Shown: positions 22,188-32,900 of the stretch, piece after piece | Position numbering within the stretch: position 1 is the stretch's first letter | Layout: every line of letters starts with the position of its first letter | From: Pseudozyma flocculosa PF-1 | Lineage: Eukaryota > Basidiomycota > Ustilaginomycetes > Ustilaginales > Ustilaginaceae | DNA: 64,000 nt | Direction of reading: 5' to 3' | NCBI RefSeq assembly: GCF_000417875.1 | Contig: NW_006920873.1 | Coordinates: forward strand, 479,067 to 543,066 | Notes under the pieces: generated by a model | Told to the model about the DNA's origin: nothing | Seen by the model: only the letters and a program-made list of their open reading frames with translations | The model's database searches: none | Made by a program: the position numbers and the translations under genes

Positions 22188-25100
22188 GCTGCCTTGAATC
22201 TTCGCTACCGTTGCTCGGAGCCGTCCTAGACACCAGCGGAAGCGAAGGCGCAAAGGCTGAAACCCCGACCGCCCTCCCCTGCTGACGTTGCCCCACTCTG
22301 TAGAAAGGCATGAGCATACCGACAGGTTGCGAGAGTGGCAGAAAACGGCGCGAAGGTCCGGCCTCGTCAAGATGCTCTGCAATGTGGCGTCGATCGTGCG
22401 CGGGGCGGAATCTGCAAAGGGTCGAGGAGAGTGACGTCGATGCAGGCGCGGGACGGAACGGATGCATAGGGCCTCTGGTTCTGTCACCGGTACCATCTAC
22501 TGTAAATTGCTGGAGTACTTTGGGCCCGAAGGCAACGGCAGACCTGATCTGCCTCGCTCCAAAGCCACCGCTACCGCTGCCGCTGCCGCCACCGTCGCCA
22601 CCGTTGCCGCCGTTGCCGCCGTTGCCGCCAAGCAAGCGATGCCCATCTGTGTCAACTCGAGATTTAGGCGGCATCGGAAGCCTCAAATCTTCCGCACCCA
22701 CAACGATTTTCCACTCGGCGCAAGCCAGCTCGCGGCGCAGCTCAGGCTGCCCAGGTTCGCCTGGAAGCGACTCTAACAAGAGCCTGTGCTTAAGTACCTC
22801 AAATCACGGCGTTCCGGCATCATCGCGAACGGGGCAGGGTTGTTGGCGCACCGAGCGGGAGCGGCCTGCCAAGACTCAAATTTACCAGATAAGTAGGAAC
22901 CGGGAGCAACGGAGGCCGACGAGCGAGAAGTCTCTCTTGTGCGCCGTACTAAGTACCGTATGGTCGCTCCCGTCTTTGCCGGGCCTATGGAACAGTATCC
23001 GTACCGGCAGCTGGCCACCTTGAGACGTTCGGTGATCCTCAAGGAAGCCCAGACGAGCTAGTGCCGCCTGTGACGGGACATATTGAGGGCAGGACCAGAC
23101 TGTGAGACTTGGAGGGCACAAACTGTATGTACAAGTTTCGCAGCGCGGAACAAGTCCCGGTTCCGGCAGGAAGCGTGGGCTCGGCCGTGCTCGTGGGCGA
23201 TGACCAGTCACTGATGCCAGCGAGCCGGGCGAATGAGGGCGAGCCTGCTGGGCGCACGGCTTTTCAGAGGGCGCAATGATCTAAAAGGCTTAGAAGGCGT
23301 GCTAGTCTTAGAGTGGCTCCTGCCCCATGGAGCCACGCGTCCTGCGGTTGCCCACCGCTCGTCGTTTAGCCTGTTTGATGGTCCGTACTTCCTAGAGCTA
23401 AGGTGGCAGCCATGCCGAAACACACCAGTTTCTTGCTATCTCCCATCCAACTGTGTGTCGAGATGCTCGACCGGTATCGAGCTTCTCCCGATCGTCTGGG
23501 CCATCGCCACGAGCGGCCTCTGCTCGCCGTCAATCCCGTCCTGAGACTGAGCACCGGTCCTCTTGGGTGACCAGCAGGAACGCGAACGAACGTGAAGACG
23601 TTAAGGAAGGCTGCCGGCTCTTCCCAACGTGCTACACTGTGCATGATCAGCTCTCTAGACCCGGTCGAGGAAAGGCGTGTTCGTGTGATGCACGCTGCTG
23701 CACAGCGACACACCTAGTGCTGTGGCTTTGTTCGGACAACCTTCCACCGGGTCCGCAGGCGAGGCGTCTCAGAGCAAGGCTGTGTGTCTTTGTCGACGCT
23801 TGTCGCGCTCGCCTGCCTGTACTTGAACCGCAAAGGCTCGCCCGGTCGCGGCCGCTCGGTCTGGTGCCTCGTTCCCAGAAGTAGCGCCGATGAACGCCAC
23901 CGCCGCCTTCGTTGTCACCGCGACGGCCTCCTGGCGATAAACAGGCTAGGCTCCCGCAAGCTCGGTCCCCTGTGCGTGGTGACGTCGAGGCAATCCTCCC
24001 CCCTCGGAGAGCAAAGCACTGTCTGGCGTCCGTACTGGCGCCGCCCTCTTCGCATGCCGCGCGAGGTCAGGTGGGAGGGGCCAGTGCCCTTTGGCGTTGG
24101 AGGCGCAAACAAGCTCCTAGCCTGTTTCTATACCGATAGCGCGGATCTCATGCTTTTTTTCGTGCCGAGGCTGGTGGGCAAACAGGCCTGGCAAGCCACC
24201 TGCAGCACCTGCCTGCAGGCCAGCCAGGCTGAAGCGAGCATGCAAGTCGACGGCCTGGGGTTGGCCGTGGCCGGACTCTTTTCTTAGTTATTCTTCTTTC
24301 TGCGTCGACTTGCGTGCTCGGGGAAAGTGTGAAAGTTTCATGGGCCGACGCAAAGCACGGGGGACCCTGCAGATGCCTCGTCCTGGCAGGTCGCGTTCCA
24401 CGGCAGGCGGGTGCGCAGCAGAGATGTGGCGCGCATCCATCGTGGTTCCTCCTTCCGCTTACCTTGCTTGGTCCTCCTGGCCTCGTACAGTTACCCCCCT
24501 CTTCCCGTTGCCCTCGCTCTTCGAGCCCCCTGGCCGCGGCGGGGTTGCCAGAGACAGGCTCTCCCTGTCCATTCCAAGCGCTGTTCGGCCAGATCGAGCC
24601 TGACTGCGCACCTGGAGGGCGTGCTACGGCATCTATTCCCGTGGCAAGGGGCAGCGCGAGCCACGCAAGGCAGAGCCCCTCCGTCTCCCCTGCCCGCAAG
24701 ACCAGCTGATCATGGCGTTGAGGAGCCCCAAATAGCCACAAACCAGCCTGCCGCCCTCGCGCCGCCAAGATGCCCTTTGCCCCTGTTGTATGAACATACC
24801 TGACTGCTGGACTGTGCTGGACTCTGTACTCTGTCGTCTGTACGTGTACATCCACGACAACAGCAGCACACGGCCTGCGGGGATCAGGTCAATTCTCTGA
24901 CGGCAGTTTCGGTCAGACGGTCGCCCTAGGCTTGCCATCGGTACCCATACATACATCGCGTTGCCAACGCCTCGAAGCGAGCAACAAGAAGTGCCGAGGT
25001 CTTCTTCGATGGCCGCAGGGGAGGGGCTCATCGACAGAGGTATGGCCGGTGGTGCCGGTGCCACTTCCCACCACGCCTGAGAACTGTGTCCAACGAACAT

Positions 25101-26124
25101 CAAGGCGCTCGGACAGTTCTAGGGATGCATCGCCGACGCAGAGTGCAGCGATGGCTTCGAACCGGCGAAGTCGTTGGTCGCTGTGCAGAGGGAGGGTGGC
25201 ATAGGATGCTCGAGAGCCACTGCTCCAATTAGTGCGACAATTTGCGCTGGGCCAAATTGATGTCTTGATTGCTTTAGCGGCCGACAATACAGCATGTACA
25301 TACAACGAAGGCCCACCCGGCGCTGGTTACCCTCCCGTCCCTATCTGTCCCCCTCGTCCACCTCTTCCTGCCTCTGGCCGCCGCTCCCCTGTCCCTCCCT
25401 GCCGCACGCCCTCAGCAGATCCTCGAGAAGAGTCTGGCACCGGTCCCTGTTCGGGCCCTCCATTTTTGCCGAAACCGCTTGCCTTCGAGCGCGGCCTGTC
25501 CTCCTACTCCTCGTTCCGCTCGGTCCCCGTCGCGGCAAGAAGCCAGGCTGCCCTCTTGCCATCACCATCCCATTCATCCCCTTTCACACCAACGCAGCCG
25601 CCGCCGCACCAATCCCTATCCCTTCGTCGGCCATTTCGGCCAACCTCTGACGGCATCAGGCCACCCACCTGCTTTCGCTGCCATCCCAAAGTGGCCTTGG
25701 GCGGACCTGCCCTATCCCGGCGCGTCACCGTACCTAGCTGCGACCGTCACCAGTTTGCGCTTCCCCCACCGCAGAAGCATCTCCCCCTGAGGTCAGCTGC
25801 GCTGAGACCAGAACCTACGGCGCCGACGGTAGTCCACACCATTGTCATCGCCGCTGCCGCCCCCACTGCCGAAGTCGCTTCCGTCCGCTAGCCACCGATC
25901 CGCCGTCTCTCCGAAACCTTCCGTCGCCGTTGGCTTCTGCGTCTGATCCGCACAACGCCAGTGTCTCGAACACCAAGCTCACCACGACGGCGCAATCAAA
26001 GACACCCTTCCGCGCACCTGCTGCATCCAGACCGGCACCGTACTACTGTAGCGGACAATACCAGGTACGCTGCGCAGCTCTCCAACTCTTCTGCCGGCAA
26101 GCTGCACTAGGCACGGCTTCAACC

Positions 26125-28953
26125 ATGGGAGAATCCAACCGGCGCGACCAGGACGGCTTGGCGAACAATGCCAAGGGCGGCTCACGCCAGGCTGAGGGAA
26201 TCTTTGACTCGGATCAGTCGATGCGCAGCGATGCCACGCTCATCCAGTCACTGCACAAGTCGTTTGACGATTCAACGAGCACCGTCGTCGCTGCAGAGGA
26301 GGCCGGCTCGTCGTTTGTCGGCGTCGAGCCATATCGCCAGCCCGCCAGCGAAGCCATTCTCTGCGGTTCACCCGGCCAGGCAGGCTATAGCATCGCCGTC
26401 GGCACAGCGTCCTATGAGCTCTACCAGCCTACGCCACGCCCCGGAACCAGCTTCTCTCAAAACACCGACGACCACTTCCAAAACGTCCACCTCGCCCCCC
26501 ACTCGCCAGCCCTTTCCGACACCACCTTCCGCGAAGTCACCTCGTCCGCTCTCGGACACAGCACATACCCGCTCACGCAACTCACAAGGGGAACCGGTCC
26601 CAAGATGGATACGCCAAGGAGCGCAGCCGCGCAGAGCGGCTTCAACACCTCGAGCACCGCGACGCTGGCGTCAGCCGACGGTGCACACAACGGTGGCCGG
26701 AAGAAGGACTGGAGATTCTGGATGATCTTTGGTTCGCTGATGGTCGTCTGCATCCTCACAGGTGAGCGGAGCGGCATGCTGATGATATCTGTCACGGCGA
26801 CAGGGTGGCGGCACGAAAGTAGCATCGCTGACCTAGAAGCACCATTACCCCCTCTCCTCCCGCGGCGGCCCTTGGGACGATACGGCAGCACTCGACATGG
26901 TGAGCGACCGTGGCAGCCCATGTTCTGAAGGCAGGAGAGCACACAGACTGACGCTACGCGCCCTCGCTCCGACTTTCCACGCCCCCGCCACCGATCCCCC
27001 CGTGATGACAGACTATGATCTCGACGGCGCTACCTGGCATCGTACGCGACCTGCCCGTCTCCGACATTTCCGGGACGTGGATCACTTCGTCCTACCTCTT
27101 GACGATGACGGCCTCACAGCCCGCCTTTGGCGGTCTGTCCTGCGTCGCTGGCCGGCGCTGGAGCATCACCCTCGCCGTCTTGATCTTCCTCGCCGGCAGC
27201 GTCGGCTGCGCGCTGGCGCCGAGCATGTTCGGGCTGGCCGTCGCACGGGGCCTTCAGGGCCTCGGGGGCGGCGGCATCCAGGCTCTCTGCGAGATCATCG
27301 CGTCGGACCTGACGACGCTCAAAGAGCGTGGCTTCTTCGTCGGTCTCGTCGGCCTCGTCTTTGCCGTCGCTTCGTTCGTCGCGCCCGTCCTGGGCGGCAT
27401 CTTCAGCTCCTCGAACTGGAGGTGGATCTTTTGGATTAAGTGAGTGGCCGCCACCCTTTCCACCGGAGAGCAAGAGAGGCTGTGAAGCTTCTGGATCGTG
27501 GCAGGCAGCACAGAGGCTGACGATCCTTCTCTTCTCCCCAAACGTCGCGCCGTACGCTCCCTGCAGCCTCCCGATTGGCTTTGTCTCGCTGCTCATGATT
27601 GTCCCCTTCATGAAGCTAACGACGCCCAAGATGACGATGCGCGAAAAGTTCGAGCGGATGGACCTCTTTGGCAACACGATCCTGTTTGGCTCCGTCGTTG
27701 GCATCCTCGTCGGCACCACCGACGGCGGCATCACGCGTCCCTGGAGCGACTGGGAAGTCTGGCTGCCGCTCGCGCTGGGAGTTGTTGGCTTCTTCGTCTT
27801 CCTGGCCGTCGAGTTCATCCCGAACCCGTTGTGCCGCGCGCCCATCCTGCCGCTCAGGCTCTTCAGCAACAGGACGGCGGCCTCTGCGTTCTTCCAGACC
27901 TTTGTCCACGGCATCGTCACCTATGGCGCCATCTACATCCTGCCCATCTTCTTCCAGGCGATCAAGGACGACAGCCCGCTGCGCTCGGCCATCAACACCT
28001 TCCCGGCGACGGCGCCGGGAGCTCCCTTTGCCATCATCGCCGGCATCGCCATGGCGGTGACGGGCAAGTACAAGAGCAGCCTCTTCATCGGCTGGGCCAT
28101 CATCTGCATCGGCGGGGGCTGGCTGACCCGGTACCAGGTCGACACGCCCACATGGGAGCTCTACGCTTCCGAGTGCCTTGCTGGCGTCGGCGTGGGAACG
28201 CTGTTCGCCATCACCCTGCCGCCGATCCAGGCTTCCCTGCCCGACTCGGAGCTCGAGCTTGCCACGGCAACGTACGCCTTTTGCCGCAGCTTCGGCTCCA
28301 TCTGGGGCATCGCCGTCGCCACCACCATCTTTACGTCGTCGGTGGCCAGGAACCTCGAGAAAGTCCCCGAGGCGGCTCAATTCGGCCTGACGGGACGCAC
28401 CGCGCTCGGCTTCGTCGAGGAGATTAAGCACCTTCCAGAGCCCATCCGAGAGCCCATCCGCCGCATCTTTGCCGACGGCCTGCAGGACGCCATGTGGCTC
28501 TTCCTGCCCCTCGGCCTGATCGGCTTCATCTCGTGCTTCTTTATCGAGGAGCTGCCGCTGCCCGACTTCATCCGCTCCCAGATCGACATCGAGGAGACCA
28601 AGCCGGCCAAGGACAAGGCCGGTCGGCATGCCGGCGACGAAAACCTTTCGATCGTCGAGATGGGCTTCGATTCGACCAGCCCCACGCTTCGGCACAAGCC
28701 CAGCACGCTCGACGACGGCCCAGTCTCGCCAGGTTGGTGCCAGACCAGGGAAAAGGAGCCCCGGTCGACGGCAAACGACGCATACCCGTACCCGGGCCAG
28801 TCCGACTTGCAGGGCTGCTCGTCGTTCGTCGCGGCGCACGCCGTCCGATTCGCCGACACCTATGACTCAGAGGGACCCACGGTGGCACATTCCGACGTCG
28901 ACGAAGACAGCAAGACGTCGCGAGGCTCGTTCGACGACGCCTACCGCAAGTAG
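26125..28953 (+). CDS. MFS multidrug transporter, DHA2 (14-TMS) family
   Basis: Four exons are read: 26125-26761, 26889-26899, 27012-27439 and 27567-28953 (820 residues). The 11-base second exon completes the conserved DHA2 motif ALDMTMISTALPGI across three exons, so its existence is well supported. The first 195 residues are a hydrophilic Ser/Thr-rich cytoplasmic tail. TM1 starts in DWRFWMIFGSLMVVCILT. Later come WITSSYLLT, ARGLQGLGGGGIQAL and the antiporter motif C-like VAPVLGGIFSSSNWRWIFWIN, typical of DHA2 drug:H+ antiporters. A hydrophilic C-terminal tail of about 120 residues follows TM14. It should export drugs or metabolites at the plasma membrane, substrate unknown. No biosynthetic cluster adjoins it. 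The start ATG has a good context (AACCATGG). It is convergent with the protease gene. Confidence 0.92.
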
Positions 28954-29260
28954 CCTTGCCTAGATGGGCCGCGTCCCGCTGTTTCTCTGCTGCTGTATCG
29001 TTCCGTCACTCGTCCTCGTCCTCTCGTTGCCTCCTAGAGCGCCGCGCCGCGCTACCTCTTCGAGTCCTGACTCGAGCCCACAATCTCTCGATGCCGCATT
29101 GCAATCCTGTCTTGTCGCCCTCCCGCTCCGTCGGTGCAGCCGCTCATTCTGTATACTACGCTCTCTTGAACCCCAACAGCCCCCTACAGCTGTACCACAC
29201 CGCATCCTTACTGTCCGTCCTGACTGAAACAGAACCATTCATTGATCTGCATCCCGCCGC

Positions 29261-29268
29261 TGACGTCA
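29261..29268. promoter_or_regulatory. CRE-like palindrome TGACGTCA
   Basis: An exact cAMP-response-element/bZIP site occurs, but it sits between two convergent 3' ends and more than 1.4 kb from any predicted start codon. Chance occurrence is likely. It would matter only if an unrecognised transcript starts here. Confidence 0.25.
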
Positions 29269-30349
29269 AAGGTCTCGTTGCTGGATGCCGCTTTGCACCA
29301 ACTGGCCAGTGAGCCGAGGAGGCGGTGGGAAAGCTCGGCACGTCGACCAGCGAGGCAGAAAGGGTAACTTATGGGTGAGCCCGGGTCGAGGCGCTAGAGA
29401 GTCCCAACGAACATGCATGCGGACCTTGGACAGCTCGTGGTCGGCCTTGAGGTCTACGAGGATCGCGAGGTCCATTGACATGACCGTCCACTTGTTCTCT
29501 ATCCCTCTACAGTAGCGAGCGTCTGAAGCATGCACCCAGAGTAATGGTATCGCGAACGAGCGGCGTAAGCTGGGGGTACGACGCTTTGCGTCGACTCGTC
29601 CCGCACCAACTCGTCTTCCACCCTGTGCCAGAAGGACAAACGCTATCAAACTCCGACCGGTCCGCTACCGAGAGAAGGATAATGGTGGCGGCTCGGCAGA
29701 CTTCGTTCAATGGTCCTTGGCGAGCTTGTCTTTCTGCAAGCCCCTCATCCCGCGAACGCGAACGAAGCAAGTGAAGGTGGCGGTGACGTCGAAGCGATCC
29801 TCAACTCCGAGCGAGGCGGTACAGTGTACTGGTAGGAACCGCCGCATGCTGGCTGTTGATCTTCCCGACTCTTCTCTTTCTCTTTTCTCCCGTCGGAAGA
29901 ATAGACATTCACATGCATGCACCAGAGCGCGGAAGGCAAAGAACTCGCCGACCTCGTCGCGTATTCGACCGAGTCTTCTTTCCCCCGCACCCCGCACTTT
30001 CGCACCCCGCACTGCTCCGCACCGCCGGTTCCCAGCTTGTCTCCTCGCCTTCTTGACGAGAGGCTGCGTCCATGCGTCTTTAGAGTCGAGTGCCATCAAA
30101 GAAACCTCTCCATCTACGCCCGGCTGTTCGACTCGAACGACGGTGTTCCGTCGGCCTTTTGCATGGCTCTCTAGCGAGGCCATCGCATCCCTGGTCGTAC
30201 AGTACGATCGACATCCTCCGACGTAGAGATGCTGAACCGAGAGCCAGACGTACGCCCAGCTGTACGCCCGTTCTCGCTGCACCTCGTCGACGATGCACTA
30301 AAGTGCGGGGTAACAGCACGCTGCCGCACTTCCGGGTAGGGGTAAGGGT

Positions 30350-30366
30350 GGGGGGGGGGGGGGGGG
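30350..30366. repeat. 17-G homopolymer
   Basis: This is an uninterrupted G17 run, preceded by GGGGTAAGGGT. It is the same length as the G17 run next to the MPP-alpha stop. Both lie in convergent intergenic DNA. Confidence 0.85.
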
Positions 30367-30759
30367 TCTTGGGCTGCTTATTGCTACGGAGTCGGGACGT
30401 CTGGACGGTCGCCTGGCCTGGCCTTCGCTCCACGGGCATGGCCAAAGTGATGAGCTAGACTAGACCAGGGCAGCCACCTGCCAAGCATCTCGTTTGCTTT
30501 CACGCGGCCGTCACGACACCGCTTGCTTGCGATGATATCACATCGTGCGTGCATCAAAGCGTCCGAGGTGATCCGACGACAGGCGAGAGTCGAGCAGGCT
30601 TTCACGTTCAAGACTGGAGAGCGGGGGGTGGGAAGCCCTTGCCTGGCTGGGCTGGCTGGCTGGCTGGCTGGCTGGGTGGGTGGGCTGCATTGCCTCATCT
30701 ACCGTACGATTCACAATCGACAGCGAGAAGCGGGGGCTGGCTAGGCAAGGCAGGGCAGG

Positions 30760-32900
30760 CTACGACGAGGCCGTGGCGTTGCGCTGCGAGATCGGGGCGA
30801 GGCCGATGGTGTTGGTCTTTGCGTTGGTGGCAAAGTAGACGTTCTTGAGGAACGCGGCGCCGACGAGCCACTCGTTTTTGCCGCCGACGTCGCCGGCCGA
30901 GACGGCGCTGACGCAGTCGCCCAGCAGGTCGTCGGCGTCGACGGGCAGGAAGATGAGGTCGCGCGGGTCGATGCCAAACTCGCGGCCGCCAAACGTCAGC
31001 GACACGGACGCCGTCGTCGTGCACGGGATGGTGTAGCCGCCCTGACCATCGGGCTTGCTGCCCTCGATGGCGGCGTGGAGCGCATCGGCGTCGCTCTGGG
31101 GCGCCACGATCAACGAGGTTCCGGTATCCAGGATGGCGGTCCTTCCGTCCATTCCCAGATCCTTTCCACCGAAACTGATCCGGTCGATCGGCGCCTCCCA
31201 GAAGCCCTCGGTCGAGACGTTGTCGACCTCGGTGAGCGAGCCTTCAAACTTGAACGGGTCCACGCCGCCAAAGGTCACCTCGCCGTCGTTGTACCCGTCC
31301 GAGACGCGGCCGAGGTGGTAGCCCATGACGGGCACGTCGACCAGCCCGGCCTTGTAGAGCGCATCGATGGGCGTCGGCACGCCCGCGTTGCTCAACTCCG
31401 TCTTGGCCAGCCCAATCAGGCCCTCGAACGGCACGTCGTCGCCGCTAAAGTCGTCCGACTCCTTTTCGGCCAGCCCAAACGTGTGCTGCGGCAGCGTCAT
31501 GCCGGCCACCGTCAGGCTGTCCTCGGCCAGCTTGCCCTGCACGTCGCCCGTGCCATAGACGATCGAGAACTTGGTGTCAATCTCGCGGAACGTCGTCGAC
31601 GTCGACGTGCCCAGGCGCTGGTGCGAGTCGCTGCACTCGGTGCACGACGTGCTCGGGACCCAGGTATCGGCTGAGCCCGAGTCGACCAGCATCCGGAAGG
31701 GCAGCTTCTCGCTGCCAATCTCGACCGTGACAACGTAGCCAATGTCGTTGGCTTCAATGTCGAGCCCGAGGCTCTGCGCAGCGGTGGGGTCCTCGGCCTT
31801 GAAGAGGTCCGCAGCGGTCGAGGCGGTCAGATCAGACTCGGGGAATCCAGTCTCCGCATCTTCTGACGCGACCGCCGCGACCGCGGGCGCGACCGATGCC
31901 GCTGCGGTAGCCGCTGAGGTGGTCGAAGGCGTCGGCGAAGTAGATGCTGTCGGGGTGGCCGAGGGGGCAACTGGAGCGGGAGCGGCGGTCTGAGTGGTCG
32001 AGTCAGAACCTCCCGTTCCAAGGATGCCGTCCAGCAGACCACCGAGCAAGCGCTTCTGGGCAGCGAGGCCCGTCTTGGCGTTCTTGGTGTACCCGAGGCG
32101 AGGATTGACGTGGCGCTGACCGACGGCCAGCGAGGCTTGGGCGGGCGCGAGGCCAGAACGCCGCGATGGCGGGTATGACAACACGGAGGCAGACACAGGG
32201 ACGGCTCGAGCTTCGAGGCCTATGGAGCGTCGGGCTAGAACGCTCAGCCTTCTCTTCGCGAGCGCCTTCTGCATCTGCTCCGGGCTGACGGGAGCCCGCT
32301 TGAACATCGACGCCAGCTTGGCGTTGGCGCGGTTGATGTGATGTTGGTAGAGCTGGCGGGGCAGGAGGTGGGAGGCAAGAGGCGGGAGGAGAAGGCAGAG
32401 GGCGCGTCGCGAAAGCGAAGAAGGCTAGGGATCAGCGACGCCGGTCGGACGGACCCGTCGCAACGCCGTCATGCGAGTCGCTCCGGACCGCTCACCATCA
32501 GTGGATCGCCGCCATTGGGGTTCTCGAGCCGCTTGAGCTGCAAAGTCATGCCCACCCTCCCCGGCGTGTCCGAGAACGAGGACGCCGGATCGGACTTGGC
32601 CGCGCTCTGAGGCGTTCTGGAGCTCGACTCGCCAGCGCTCCCGTCGCCGCCGCTCGAGGGCGAGTTGACCTTGGCCATGAGCTTCTTCCCCTTTTTGATG
32701 ACGACGCCGACCCTCGGCTTGGCTGGCTTCTTCTTGGACGTGGCCCGCGCCACCGGCAGCGCAGCCGCCGATGGGGGGAAGCCGACCGGTGCCAGGGCAT
32801 CGTCGCCGTCCTGCCCTCTGATCGCGTTGCGTACGTCGATCGCTCCGATGTAGATCAGCAGCAGCAGAAACGCCAGCAGGCGGGCCGACATCTGCATCAT
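30760..32900 (-). CDS. Secreted pepsin-like aspartic protease (A1 family)
   Basis: Two exons are read: 32900-32496 and 32352-30760 (665 residues). Exon 1 begins MMQMSARLLAFLLLLIYIGAI, a signal peptide, and carries a Lys/Ser-rich pro-region. The splice joins GDPLM to LYQHHINRANAKLASM in frame. The pro-segment continues with dibasic sites (AKRR, QKR) suited to kexin cleavage and an Ala/Pro/Thr/Ser-rich linker. The mature domain has catalytic D359 in LVDSGSADTWV, the flap IVYGTGDVQG, and catalytic D544 in AILDTGTSL. The first motif is DSG rather than DTG, which occurs in some fungal A1 enzymes and is catalytically acceptable. No C-terminal hydrophobic tail suggests a GPI anchor. Likely a secreted or vacuolar endopeptidase. 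The pro-region of about 325 residues is unusually long. Confidence 0.93.

Larger units (their letters stand above)
18430..26124. other. Large gene-poor region 1
   Basis: The 7.7 kb between the divergent hydrolase (-) and transporter (+) genes holds no frame I can support. Open stretches up to about 265 codons exist on both strands, but they overlap one another, lack recognisable motifs and read as Arg/Ala/Pro/Ser-rich noise expected from GC-rich DNA. Visible structure includes a GA-rich tract (about 19140-19200), a perfect 10-base hairpin at 22160-22187, a CAGTACGTACTG palindrome near 21985, CCGTTGCCGCC repeats (about 22590-22630) and scattered GCAAGC/GCTTGC words. The last 0.8 kb is pyrimidine-rich and probably the transporter promoter and leader. 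It could hide lineage-specific short genes or long non-coding RNA, which only transcript data would show. Confidence 0.6.
28954..30759. other. Long convergent intergenic region
   Basis: This is 1.8 kb between two stop codons, unusually long for a convergent pair here. It includes a palindromic TGACGTCA at 29261, a 17-G run at 30350-30366, and a GGCT repeat near 30650-30680. No coding frame is convincing on either strand. Confidence 0.6.

Noticed and set aside
21982..22779. 265-codon minus-strand frame with GGN repeats
   Set aside because: Its Gly-rich part comes from a GCC/GTT DNA repeat. The rest has no motif, it overlaps frames on the other strand and shows no splice structure.
25930..26124. 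N-terminal extension of the transporter frame
   Set aside because: It would start at TTG (25930). The first ATG, in good context, is 26125, and the extension shows no conserved sequence.
27616..28839. 407-codon frame on the minus strand
   Set aside because: It is antisense to the DHA2 transporter exons and has no domain signal.
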